Positions 6,663 through 13,718 of a stretch of DNA of 30,108 nucleotides are shown piece after piece. Below the pieces are notes generated by a model. That model made no database searches. It was given only the letters and a program-made list of their open reading frames with translations, and had not been told where the DNA came from. Origin of the DNA: a virus; IMG/VR virus record IMGVR_UViG_3300021960_000015, positions 1 to 30,108 of that record. One strand, 5' to 3'. How positions within the stretch are numbered: the first letter of the stretch is position 1; every line of letters begins with the position of its first letter. The translations under genes and the position numbers were made by a program.

Positions 6663-6674
6663 AGTTTTAAACCT
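6652..6674. promoter_or_regulatory. Operator palindrome between divergent regulators
   Basis: A perfect 10-bp inverted repeat, AGGTTTAAAA / TTTTAAACCT, with a 3-nt centre lies between the HTH gene and the repressor. It overlaps the -10 boxes of both proposed divergent promoters, as expected of a phage immunity operator. Related half-sites (GTTTAAAT twice) recur downstream of the repressor at 7360-7378. It is the most likely binding site for the repressor, the small HTH protein or both. Confidence 0.75.
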
Positions 6675-6692
6675 ATTCTAAACTTAAGTCAA
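6664..6692 (-). promoter_or_regulatory. Candidate early leftward promoter
   Basis: Read on minus, TTGACT (6692-6687) is followed after 17 nt by TAAAAC (6669-6664). The -10 lies in the operator palindrome. It would transcribe the HTH gene and the whole early operon down to dcd and be shut by the repressor in a lysogen. Confidence 0.5.
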
Positions 6693-6709
6693 CTCTTTTT
6701 CCGAAAAAA

Positions 6710-7345
6710 ATGCTCAGATCGGTTTCAAAAAGGTTTAGCGAGAGAGTCGTTGAACAAAGAAGTGCTATGGGAATGTCTCAAGCAGATTTAGCCAAAGCGT
6801 TAGAGGTTTCTCAAAACACTGTCAGCAAGCTTGAAAGAAATCGGACAAGGATTGATACCGATAAAATTGAAAAACTTTGTGAGGTTCTAGGTCTTGACGT
6901 ATCGGAAGCGTTGACGCCTGACCAAGTGAAAAAACCAGAATCCAAGGAAGGCTACCGAACGATTCCAGAATATGACGTCCGAGTTTCTGCTGGGCATGGC
7001 GAGTTCCAAGGCATTGAACAAGTGAAGCAAAATCTTCAAATGCCCAAAATGTTTCTTCCTGAAAATGGACAAGTGGGGTTCGTCAGAGTCGAAGGCGATT
7101 CCATGACGCCAACAATCGCTCATGGTGATTATGTGGCTGTTGAGTTCGATTCTGGCTACACCAGTGACGGTTTGTATCTGATAAGGATTGATGATGCGGT
7201 TTTTGTAAAGAGGCTTCAGAGGAAGTTTGGAGGTGTGAGAATCATTTCAGACAATCAGCAATATGAAGAAATGAACGTTTCACCCGATGATGGAAACGAC
7301 TTTGGCTTGATTGGAAGAGTGGCTTTGGTCATTCGGAAAACTTAA
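6710..7345 (+). CDS. CI-type repressor with S24 self-cleavage domain
   Basis: 211 aa. Residues about 8-65 are an XRE-type helix-turn-helix (MSQADLAKALEVSQNTVSKLE). The C-terminal half is a LexA/CI S24 peptidase domain: Ser131 in GDSM and Lys167 in AVFVKRL form the catalytic dyad, and Ala94-Gly95 in VSAGHG is the probable self-cleavage site. It should therefore be inactivated by RecA on DNA damage, giving SOS induction. It sits opposite the early operon and ahead of integrase, as in lambda-like immunity regions. No Shine-Dalgarno sequence is visible before the ATG. Some of the start could be off by a few codons (other ATGs at residues 20 and 22). Confidence 0.93.
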   Translation: MLRSVSKRFSERVVEQRSAMGMSQADLAKALEVSQNTVSKLERNRTRIDTDKIEKLCEVLGLDVSEALTPDQVKKPESKEGYRTIPEYDVRVSAGHGEFQGIEQVKQNLQMPKMFLPENGQVGFVRVEGDSMTPTIAHGDYVAVEFDSGYTSDGLYLIRIDDAVFVKRLQRKFGGVRIISDNQQYEEMNVSPDDGNDFGLIGRVALVIRKT

Positions 7346-7359
7346 ACAACACTTCAACT

Positions 7360-7378
7360 GTTTAAATGTCGTTTAAAT
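7360..7378. promoter_or_regulatory. Paired GTTTAAAT half-sites between repressor and integrase
   Basis: GTTTAAAT occurs at 7360-7367 and 7371-7378, 11 bp start to start, in the 80-nt gap between repressor and integrase. The core matches the arms of the main operator (GTTTAAA). A second pair, TTGATCT twice, follows just before the integrase start. The first pair could bind the repressor and control integrase; this is inference. Confidence 0.35.
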
Positions 7379-7425
7379 CTTTTCGGAGTATTTAAGTCAA
7401 TTGATCTCAATGTTGATCTAATTCA

Positions 7426-8607
7426 ATGAGCCACAAAAACGAGATTGTTTCAGACAAACGCCAACAGGCTTTTGTTGGTCAGTTGTGGATTGAGAAAAAA
7501 CGCTACCGTCGAGTCCTGGCGCGATTTGCTGAAGTTGAGGACTTGCCAGAAGAGCAACTGAATTCTTTGCTTGTCGAGCGGTTGCTGCAACTCAAGAAGA
7601 AGCTGACGCGAGAGGTTGAAGCCTCTACAGATAAAGACGGTTTGTTTTTCTCGGAAGTCCTGCGGTTGTTTCTCGCCCATGTGGAAGCCAATCGTGATAA
7701 GTTGACGGTTCGCCAGTATCGGCAGCAGCTCAGTCGTTATCAAAAAATCGTTGGCGATTATCGGATTCGGCTTCATTCGTCCAAGTTCACAGACCAACTT
7801 GTTTTATCATTAAGAAGAGCCGGATTAGGCGATCATAGTTGTAATTCATACCTTCGAGCAGTTCGCGCAATCCTTAATTGGAGCTGGGAGCAAGGCTTTC
7901 TTCCGGCTGCGATTAAAGTCAAATCGGTTCGCTCATCCAAGCCTTTGCCTTCGGTCTTCACTCAAGAACAACTCGAAGACTTGCGGCAACACCTAGAAGA
8001 AGGCTGGCAGGAAACCAAACGAAGACGATTTCTGGTGCTTCTCAGGACGTTCTGGTTTCTTCGCTATACTGGCATGAGAGGTGGCGAACTGTTGCACCTC
8101 GAGTGGCGTTTTGTCTATGCGGATAGGATTGAACTTCGCTCAAGTCGAGAATGGAAGATTAAAGGTAGGCGTGATTCAGTTCTGCCGATTGCGGTTAGGC
8201 TTCAGGAATTTATTCAGTCGCAGGATATTCAAGGCGAGCGTTATGTGCTGGACAACGGCAGAGGTAAGCCGCTTTATAGTTCGCTTGGGGATTTGACCAA
8301 GAGTATGCGAAAAGCTTTGTTGAAGTGTGGCATTGAAAACGCGAAACCGTTGCATAGTTTCAGAAGTACGGTTGCAACGGAATTGTTGGCTGGTGAGAAT
8401 TCAAATCCGGTTCAGGTGCAAAAACTATTGCGTCATCAGTCGATTCAAACAACCATGAGTTATTTGAACACTGACCATTTGCAGCAAGTTGATTTGGTGA
8501 ATCAACTCGGAAACACTGGCGGAAACACTGGCAAGAAAAAATCTGAAGAATCCAGCAAGGCTAGTATTCGTCTAGCCTATAGCCGAAAGTCTAAAGCTGA
8601 CTGTTAA
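7426..8607 (+). CDS. int: Tyrosine recombinase, phage integrase
   Basis: 393 aa. It catalyses recombination between attP and the host attB. The N-terminal part (about 72-160) is a SAM-like core-binding domain. The catalytic domain shows Arg218 (YTGMRGGE), a likely Lys at 244 or 246, His310 and Arg313 (LHSFR), His337 (LLRHQS) and the nucleophile Tyr346 (MSYLNTD). Length is normal. The C-terminus (GNTGGNTGKKK onward) is a basic tail encoded partly by a 12-bp tandem repeat. The gene's last codons and stop lie in the attP core, so integration puts host tRNA sequence next to its 3' end. No Shine-Dalgarno sequence is visible before the ATG. Confidence 0.95.
   Translation: MSHKNEIVSDKRQQAFVGQLWIEKKRYRRVLARFAEVEDLPEEQLNSLLVERLLQLKKKLTREVEASTDKDGLFFSEVLRLFLAHVEANRDKLTVRQYRQQLSRYQKIVGDYRIRLHSSKFTDQLVLSLRRAGLGDHSCNSYLRAVRAILNWSWEQGFLPAAIKVKSVRSSKPLPSVFTQEQLEDLRQHLEEGWQETKRRRFLVLLRTFWFLRYTGMRGGELLHLEWRFVYADRIELRSSREWKIKGRRDSVLPIAVRLQEFIQSQDIQGERYVLDNGRGKPLYSSLGDLTKSMRKALLKCGIENAKPLHSFRSTVATELLAGENSNPVQVQKLLRHQSIQTTMSYLNTDHLQQVDLVNQLGNTGGNTGKKKSEESSKASIRLAYSRKSKADC
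8509..8578. repeat. Short repeats at the integrase 3' end, near attP
   Basis: GGAAACACTGGC is repeated in tandem (8509-8520, 8521-8532). It is followed by a perfect 7-bp inverted repeat AGGCTAG / CTAGCCT with a 7-nt loop (8558-8564, 8572-8578). They lie 20-90 bp from the attP core, where arm-type integrase or Xis sites are often found. They may equally reflect only coding sequence. Confidence 0.3.
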
Positions 8608-8645
8608 TCATTGGGTCGCTGGTTCGAGTCCAGCTTGGGGAGCCA
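8598..8645 (+). other. attP: attP core: 3' half of tRNA-Asn(GTT)
   Basis: The segment matches a tRNA from the anticodon stem onward: loop CTGTTAA (8601-8607, anticodon GTT at 8603-8605), stem TCATT, variable loop GGGTC, T-arm GCTGG-TTCGAGT-CCAGC (8618-8634), acceptor strand TTGGGGA, discriminator G and CCA (8643-8645). The loop and G73 are those of tRNA-Asn. Only three pairs of the anticodon stem can form (8598-8600 with 8608-8610), which marks the left edge of host identity. Integration would rebuild the host tRNA with this phage copy. It is not a complete tRNA gene because no 5' half is present. Confidence 0.9.
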
Positions 8646-8680
8646 CTTCCAGCCGAAAAACCAGACTGTTTCAAAGTGGC
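8642..8680. terminator. Weak terminator-like inverted repeat between convergent genes
   Basis: GCCACTT (8642-8648) and AAGTGGC (8674-8680) form a 7-bp stem with a 25-nt loop, followed on plus by GGTTTTG. It lies between the convergent integrase and late operon. The T-run is poor, so termination is only possible, not shown. The left arm overlaps the tRNA CCA end. Confidence 0.3.
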
Positions 8681-8688
8681 GGTTTTGA

Positions 8689-8847
8689 CTATCCGCCAGT
8701 GATTGCCTCTTTCAGCTTCTTTGCCTTCCTGACTTTTCTATAAATTCCTACTCCAGCCGCTGCCATCGGCAGCCCGATTGCCGTTAATACTAGCTCAACG
8801 CCACCGGATTCAACAGCAGAATTAAAATATTCAAAAAAGATTTCCAT
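8689..8847 (-). CDS. Small one-helix membrane protein, holin candidate
   Basis: 52 aa. The ATG at 8847 follows directly on the endolysin stop (8848-8850). One hydrophobic segment (VELVLTAIGLPMAAAGVGIY, residues about 17-36) is followed by a strongly basic tail (RKVRKAKKLK). A small single-span protein with a charged tail beside an endolysin suggests a holin or antiholin. It is the last gene of the late operon, before attP. The function is inferred from topology and position only. Confidence 0.6.
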   Translation of the reverse strand: MEIFFEYFNSAVESGGVELVLTAIGLPMAAAGVGIYRKVRKAKKLKEAITGG

Positions 8848-9237
8848 TTAATAGCTCCAAATCATTAAACCGTCTTCTCTATCGTCTACATGCAGAAATC
8901 TTTGACTTCCTGTGAAACTGAAGCCATACCCACCGAACAAGCCCATCTGAATTCCAATTTCTAAGAGTCTTGCTCCATCGGCATTCCAGCAAGCAATATC
9001 CACTGCTCGACCTAATACATGATAACCTGTTGATTTTGGCTTCCCGTCTTTCCATTTAGCTTTTTCAACCGGATGCTCTGGCGAGCGATACGCTGAAGTC
9101 AGTCTGATAGGTTTGCCGTAATGCTGCCGCAAGGTTTCAAGCTTCGTCAGAAACAAATCTGACATTTCACACTCACCTGTGAATTTACACTTCAGCTCGT
9201 CCCTCGAAAAATGCTCAGAGTGGTCAATAAATTCCAT
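8848..9237 (-). CDS. Endolysin, M15-type peptidase
   Basis: 129 aa. It is a peptidoglycan peptidase of the M15 (DD-carboxypeptidase-like, M15A/M15_3) group. Motifs are RLTSAYRSPEHP at 45-56, then STGYHVLGRAVDI with zinc ligands His73 and Asp80, and FLHVDD with His116. It should cut cell-wall peptide cross-links at lysis. It has no signal peptide, so a holin is expected; candidates flank it. The start shares bases with the upstream stop (TAATG). Length is normal for single-domain phage M15 lysins. Confidence 0.92.
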   Translation of the reverse strand: MEFIDHSEHFSRDELKCKFTGECEMSDLFLTKLETLRQHYGKPIRLTSAYRSPEHPVEKAKWKDGKPKSTGYHVLGRAVDIACWNADGARLLEIGIQMGLFGGYGFSFTGSQRFLHVDDREDGLMIWSY

Positions 9238-9551
9238 TAGGTTTCTCGTTCAGGATAATCAATACACTCTTGCGAATACATTTCACCAAACGCTTCTCTT
9301 TGGGGTAACGGCATTAGCTGAAGGTCTACATATCTGTGATTCTCGCGGTAATGGTCAATGACGCAAGAGCACAACTGAATGGCGGATTGCATGGCGAGAT
9401 TACTGGTCATGCCTTGCATTTGATAGGTGGGAGCAAGTCGAAGTGAGCATTGGTAAGCCCATGAAACTAAGTGCAAGGTTTTGTACTCAACAGGCAAGGC
9501 GTAGGCTGACGTTGAAAGCAGCAAAGCCAAGCCTGTGAGAAGCGGTTTCAT
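9237..9551 (-). CDS. Secreted Cys-containing protein of the lysis cassette
   Basis: 104 aa. The first 18 residues (MKPLLTGLALLLSTSAYA) are a clear Sec signal peptide ending in a type I AxA-like site. There is no lipobox. The mature part is small, with four cysteines able to form disulphides in the periplasm. It overlaps the upstream gene by 4 nt and is coupled to the endolysin by TAATG. It could be a periplasmic lysis helper or an inhibitor. It lacks spanin features (no lipoprotein signal, no long helix), so I leave it unassigned. Confidence 0.6.
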   Translation of the reverse strand: MKPLLTGLALLLSTSAYALPVEYKTLHLVSWAYQCSLRLAPTYQMQGMTSNLAMQSAIQLCSCVIDHYRENHRYVDLQLMPLPQREAFGEMYSQECIDYPERET

Positions 9552-9889
9552 TTTTTTAGATTATCCATTTTTTGACTTAGCTCAGAGATGGCAACGGTCA
9601 TGTTGGTCAGTGTTGTGTTGAGCTTTTCGTGAACTGCTAAAAGCTGTTGAGACTGCGCGGCCTGAAGGTTCGCGAGCTTTTCTGTGGTGGCCTGCTGCAA
9701 TTGGGAATTTTCGCGTAATAGCTCGCTGACGCGAATATCACTTTCAGAATCTTTAGTTAGCCAAATGTTTCGCTCCTTTTCAAAACCTCTTAAAAGAAAC
9801 ACGATCAGCCATCCACTGAAGGTCAGAGAAGCCATGCCAAAACCTAAATCTTGGACTAATTGAATCATTGAATTGGGTTCTGCTGGCAT
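9548..9889 (-). CDS. Membrane-anchored coiled-coil protein, holin or i-spanin-like
   Basis: 113 aa. A single hydrophobic segment near residues 15-34 (within FGMASLTFSGWLIVFLLRGF) is followed by a long polar helix with coiled-coil repeats from residue about 50 to the end. AAGG 7 nt upstream supports the ATG at 9889. One span plus a long coiled coil fits an inner-membrane spanin or an accessory holin. Position just ahead of the secreted protein and endolysin fits lysis. Orientation and role are inferred. Confidence 0.55.
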   Translation of the reverse strand: MPAEPNSMIQLVQDLGFGMASLTFSGWLIVFLLRGFEKERNIWLTKDSESDIRVSELLRENSQLQQATTEKLANLQAAQSQQLLAVHEKLNTTLTNMTVAISELSQKMDNLKK

Positions 9890-9902
9890 TGCTCGGCCTT
9901 GG

Positions 9903-10181
9903 TTAATCGTTAGGAGGTGTGGGCCAGGTGATGCCCGTTAGGTTTCCGTTTTCATCCAATGCAGGAGTTTGTGTAGTTATGTCCCTAAGAGCCTGTCTGT
10001 AGACTCGCCATTCTTCGGTCATTATTACGTCAGCGTTTGCCATCCAATCACATTTCGCTAAAAGTCCCATTCGATACTGTCTGACGAATTCCAGAGCGAT
10101 TTGATTATTTGTTGGAGAAGTAACTCCTTTTTCGTTTAAACTGTTTTTAGCAATTTCAATATCTAATGGATAAAGTTTCAT
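9903..10181 (-). CDS. Tail fibre assembly chaperone-like protein
   Basis: 92 aa. The C-terminal half has the layout of the short phage tail assembly chaperone (APC-type) domain: LLAKCDWMANAD, then EEWRVYRQALRDIT and a final ITWPTPP. Such proteins are encoded beside fibre genes and help the fibre fold or attach. The N-terminal part (LDIEIAKNSLNEKGV) is specific to this phage. It overlaps the fibre gene by 4 nt (ATGA). Confidence 0.72.
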   Translation of the reverse strand: MKLYPLDIEIAKNSLNEKGVTSPTNNQIALEFVRQYRMGLLAKCDWMANADVIMTEEWRVYRQALRDITTQTPALDENGNLTGITWPTPPND

Positions 10182-10810
10182 AACTGCACCTCAAATAAAT
10201 GAATTGCCAATCGATAATCTGTATATCTCAAATTACAACTAGTCGTTGACACACTATCCAGGTTTATCTGAAGCACATAATCTGGAGTCGTTGAAGATGG
10301 TGAAGCGTCCAAGACCAATCCTGCACAAGTAATATTTGTAAATGTAGCGCTGGACTGCCCACCACTAAAGACTGCCAAATCTGTTGAAGGTGATGCAACG
10401 GTTCCCTTACTTACGAACATTGAGGCAAAACTTTGTGTTCCACCTGTTGCTCTTAATTGAGCAGAAACATAAATCAAAACAGCATTTCCTGAAGTTATGG
10501 TGATTTGCCCAATCACATCGGCTACGCCTGTTTTTGAGGTTTTAGTGCCAGTATCTGTATTTGTAATTGTTGGACTGAACACGGATTGGATGATATGCCC
10601 AGCCGGAAACACAACCGAACTCCCGATTGTCCCACCAGAAATTGTTCCAGCCGTAACCGTTCCCAAATTATTTGCTGTTCCTGCAAACGTAGCATTTCCG
10701 CTAGAATCTATCGTAATTCCAGAAACGCCTGTTCCACTGTTATCCCCTTGAAGCGTGAGGCTAGCGTCAGCCGTGACGGGCCTGACGGTGTCAACTTTGA
10801 TCGTACTCAT
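10178..10810 (-). CDS. Tail fibre-like protein
   Basis: 210 aa. The N-terminus (MSTIKVDTVRP, then SLTLQGDNSG and DSSGNATFAGT) is the Gly/Thr/Ser-rich opening seen in many tail fibre proteins of aquatic phages. The FPAGHIIQ region begins a beta-rich C-terminal domain, which could contact the receptor. It is short for a fibre, suggesting a small receptor-binding protein at the tail tip. It lies between the tip protein and the fibre chaperone, with 4-nt overlaps on both sides. Receptor binding is inferred. Confidence 0.65.
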   Translation of the reverse strand: MSTIKVDTVRPVTADASLTLQGDNSGTGVSGITIDSSGNATFAGTANNLGTVTAGTISGGTIGSSVVFPAGHIIQSVFSPTITNTDTGTKTSKTGVADVIGQITITSGNAVLIYVSAQLRATGGTQSFASMFVSKGTVASPSTDLAVFSGGQSSATFTNITCAGLVLDASPSSTTPDYVLQINLDSVSTTSCNLRYTDYRLAIHLFEVQL

Positions 10811-11844
10811 AAGACTTCTGTTATTGAAAAGTTAAGATTTCGATAAGTTCCGGTTGGGGTTGCGTAAGCATCCGTTGGAATGGTAATTGCTCCAAAAACC
10901 GCTTGTAGATCCCTTTCCGTTGTCATCGACTCCGTGATTTGAATTGGCACAGGTTCGCCTCTTTTGGCAGCCGCAATGCCGATTAAATCATCCGCTTGCG
11001 CTTGCGTGTAAACCCCTTGAACGTTAATCGTTTGAGCGATTCCTCTTTTGGTGACTTGACGAAAGCCAGAAGTTCCAGTTCTGACTGTGCTAAAATCTTC
11101 GTAGTTTCTGCTTAAACTTTGAGGATTCGCAAAGTCCGTTGAATTGCCAACTCGCAGAATTCCAAGGCTGATTGGTGGTGCTAATTCATCAACTGTAAAG
11201 CTTGTTCCAGGTCTGCTTGCGCTCAGTCTAACCGCGCCATCTGTAGTCCCGTCACCTACAATCGACACAATAGTATAATTTGTTCCGCTTGGATTACTCG
11301 CACTACTTAGTTTGATAACGGTATTCGGAAAAACATAACCGTGGTCTATAAGATTGACGCGAACATTGTTTGCGTCTCTGAAATTTCCGGTAGTTGTATC
11401 ATAAATGTAAGGAGCCCAATCATCAATCGCGTTCCCTTCTAACTGCTGATTCATGAATTTGCCAGCAGTTGTCGTTCTATCTGTGTTTAAGATTAGATCC
11501 AGCGTTGAAGAAAACGATAATCCTGAAATATAAATCGGTTTTCGACGTTTTGAGAGATTGACACCCCAAGGTTTGAATTCAAACCGATTTTCTAATTGTG
11601 TCGCTGAAAAGTTCACGGCAGCGCCACCATCCAACGAATACGAACCACTGACAAAATGCCATCCGTCCAGAAAAAACGAATCGCTAGAGCCTGAGACATT
11701 CACCCGAATCGTTACGCTCGCGCTAGTTGAAGAAAAACGCTCTTGCGGTTGATTGCTTTCAATGTTTGAAAGAGCAAAGCCACTGGCAGCGCTGCCGCTC
11801 ATTAGGCTCGAGCTCGAATAAGTCGATTCAGTAAGAATTTTCAT
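10807..11844 (-). CDS. Tail tip protein
   Basis: 345 aa, beta-rich and Ser/Thr-rich, with no signal peptide. The C-terminal third (FRQVTKRGIAQTINVQGVYT, then a DLIGIAAAKRGEPVPIQI stretch) looks like the folded part of a distal tail or tip component. It follows the 625-aa tail protein with a 4-nt overlap and precedes the fibre, so it belongs to the adsorption tip. The exact counterpart (lambda L, M or J) cannot be fixed from sequence alone. Confidence 0.55.
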   Translation of the reverse strand: MKILTESTYSSSSLMSGSAASGFALSNIESNQPQERFSSTSASVTIRVNVSGSSDSFFLDGWHFVSGSYSLDGGAAVNFSATQLENRFEFKPWGVNLSKRRKPIYISGLSFSSTLDLILNTDRTTTAGKFMNQQLEGNAIDDWAPYIYDTTTGNFRDANNVRVNLIDHGYVFPNTVIKLSSASNPSGTNYTIVSIVGDGTTDGAVRLSASRPGTSFTVDELAPPISLGILRVGNSTDFANPQSLSRNYEDFSTVRTGTSGFRQVTKRGIAQTINVQGVYTQAQADDLIGIAAAKRGEPVPIQITESMTTERDLQAVFGAITIPTDAYATPTGTYRNLNFSITEVL

Positions 11845-13718
11845 ATCGACAGAGGTGTCAAAGTAGAATCGCCTGAAAAAGTGGTTGTCTCATTGACAAA
11901 ATCCCAAGCTCGCTTGCGAACAATCATGTTTCCAGTAATGCCCAAGGTTTTGTTGTTAACGTCGATTCTTTCGCCTGCCTGAACGTCGAGATTTATTCCG
12001 TCAATCGTCACACTTAATCTTGGCTTGTTTTTTACGGCAATAATATCGGTTAGAACTTCAGCCGCGACTTCGATGGAAGGGCTAAAAGTTTTGATCGTGT
12101 CATCCCGTCCAGTATCAATATTCGCTACTCTCACGGCTCTTTCAACCTTTAGCAGTTTATAAGGATTTGCGCCTAATCCTGTACCAACTGCCAAATTATA
12201 ACTGTTGGATGAAAGCAAACCTGAAAGTGGCGCTGGTAAGTCAATCTGGCTTGCTAAAATTTCGTAATCCTCCAGCGTCAGGCTCGCAGTGCCTGGTACA
12301 TTCTCTCGGTCAATCAAATGCAGAATGTCATTCTCATCATCTAAATAAAATTGCATGTTCAGCGCTTTGGCGACTTGGTCTGCAAAGTCGAGAATTCTTT
12401 GTTGATTCGTCTCAAAAATTGATACTTTCCGGTCATCATTATTCGCGTTGCTCGCTAGACTGGAATCGTAGGAATACCCAATGGATTGCGCTAACCAACC
12501 AAAAAAATCATATGCGTTTTCATCACCGTTTATTGCGTCAAAATGGATACTGATTCCAGAAATGGAAGCCTCACCTTCTAAGCTTCCCGATTGCAAAGTA
12601 AATCTTGGAACTTCACCATCTGGGACAGTATAAAAATCATAACTGAGCGAAGCATTCAGCACTTCGTCTTGTCCATCATCCTGAACAGAAGCGCTTGTGG
12701 TTTTTAAATTCGGATTACCAACCTGGGTTTTTGCAGCGTTCAGAATCGGCACAGGTTCTTGAAGCGTGACTGTGCCAAAAGCAAAAGGTAGTTGGGTGTC
12801 AGTCGCAGAGGCGTTTCCAATGTCGTAAGCGTTGAGTCCTGTAACGGATACGGTTGAGCCTGAAACTATCGTAATTGTGTTCCCACTGCTGACGGAATAC
12901 GTCTGCGGTAATTGAGCTTCCCCTTGGATTGCCAACACGACTGATTGAGCAACAGTAATTGTGATTCCTGATGAGATCGTGCAGATGGATTCTAGGCTTT
13001 GAGAAATCGAAAAAGTTTCGTTCGTTGTTAGTTCCGTTCCAGAATCAAAAGAATAATTTCCGCTGCTGGGGTTGGTGTAGGTAATTGTCGAAACGTCAAC
13101 GTTAATATCAAAGGTTGTGTCCGTTACGTCAGTAATTGTAAATTGAGTTGAAGTATCGCTCGGATTATATTCGAGCTCTTCCCCTACTATTGACATGCCT
13201 TGAAAAAATGCTTGTTCGCCCAATCCAAAATTGTGCAAAGCTGCGGTGGTAATTCTGATTTTGCCTGCGCCATTATTTTTGAGTTCAATGAGTTCAGCCT
13301 TTGAACTGGTTTCCGCAACAATCAAACGCAACAGGTTGGTTCGCTGAACTTTGGCTTCTAACTGAAAGCTGAGAGACTCTGGCGTTAGGTTGTTTAAAAT
13401 TGCGGTTCCGTCAAGTAACTGCTTGCCGTTGTATCTTAAAATTACGGGAATCGCGGTTGCTGGTGAACTTAGTAAAGCCGTGTAATTCGCACCACTAAAC
13501 GGATGGCTTGAGTCATTCGGGCGATTAACTAGCTGAAGATTGCCAACGTTTACGTTCAGCCACCCAGCGTCATAATCGCCCAACTCTATATATGGTGGCG
13601 CGGTAATATAAGGTTGATAAAATCGGTCATTCTTCCAGGTGCTTGGCGTGTCTGAAACATAGTAGACAGCATCCGTGAAAGGCGCTGAAGTCAGATCCAT
13701 GTCTACCTGAAACGACAT
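11841..13718 (-). CDS. Large tail tip/baseplate protein
   Basis: 625 aa. It comes directly after the tape measure gene (TAATG), where siphophages encode distal tail and hub proteins. N-terminal residues about 1-130 are a compact beta domain. A long Ser/Thr-rich beta insertion (about 210-300) follows. The C-terminal region contains ILDFADQVAKALNMQFYLDD and INLDVQAGERIDVNN, a pattern seen in hub-type proteins that carry a beta-barrel ring. Hub or tail-associated adhesion function is inferred from place and composition. Confidence 0.6.
   Translation of the reverse strand: MSFQVDMDLTSAPFTDAVYYVSDTPSTWKNDRFYQPYITAPPYIELGDYDAGWLNVNVGNLQLVNRPNDSSHPFSGANYTALLSSPATAIPVILRYNGKQLLDGTAILNNLTPESLSFQLEAKVQRTNLLRLIVAETSSKAELIELKNNGAGKIRITTAALHNFGLGEQAFFQGMSIVGEELEYNPSDTSTQFTITDVTDTTFDINVDVSTITYTNPSSGNYSFDSGTELTTNETFSISQSLESICTISSGITITVAQSVVLAIQGEAQLPQTYSVSSGNTITIVSGSTVSVTGLNAYDIGNASATDTQLPFAFGTVTLQEPVPILNAAKTQVGNPNLKTTSASVQDDGQDEVLNASLSYDFYTVPDGEVPRFTLQSGSLEGEASISGISIHFDAINGDENAYDFFGWLAQSIGYSYDSSLASNANNDDRKVSIFETNQQRILDFADQVAKALNMQFYLDDENDILHLIDRENVPGTASLTLEDYEILASQIDLPAPLSGLLSSNSYNLAVGTGLGANPYKLLKVERAVRVANIDTGRDDTIKTFSPSIEVAAEVLTDIIAVKNKPRLSVTIDGINLDVQAGERIDVNNKTLGITGNMIVRKRAWDFVNETTTFSGDSTLTPLSI

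Noticed and set aside
8598-8645. A tRNA-Asn gene
   Set aside because: Only the anticodon arm, T-arm and acceptor 3' strand exist; no D-arm or 5' acceptor strand precedes it. It is the att core.
12167-12553. Plus-strand open frame of 128 codons
   Set aside because: Antisense shadow of the 625-aa tail protein; composition is unlike a real protein here.
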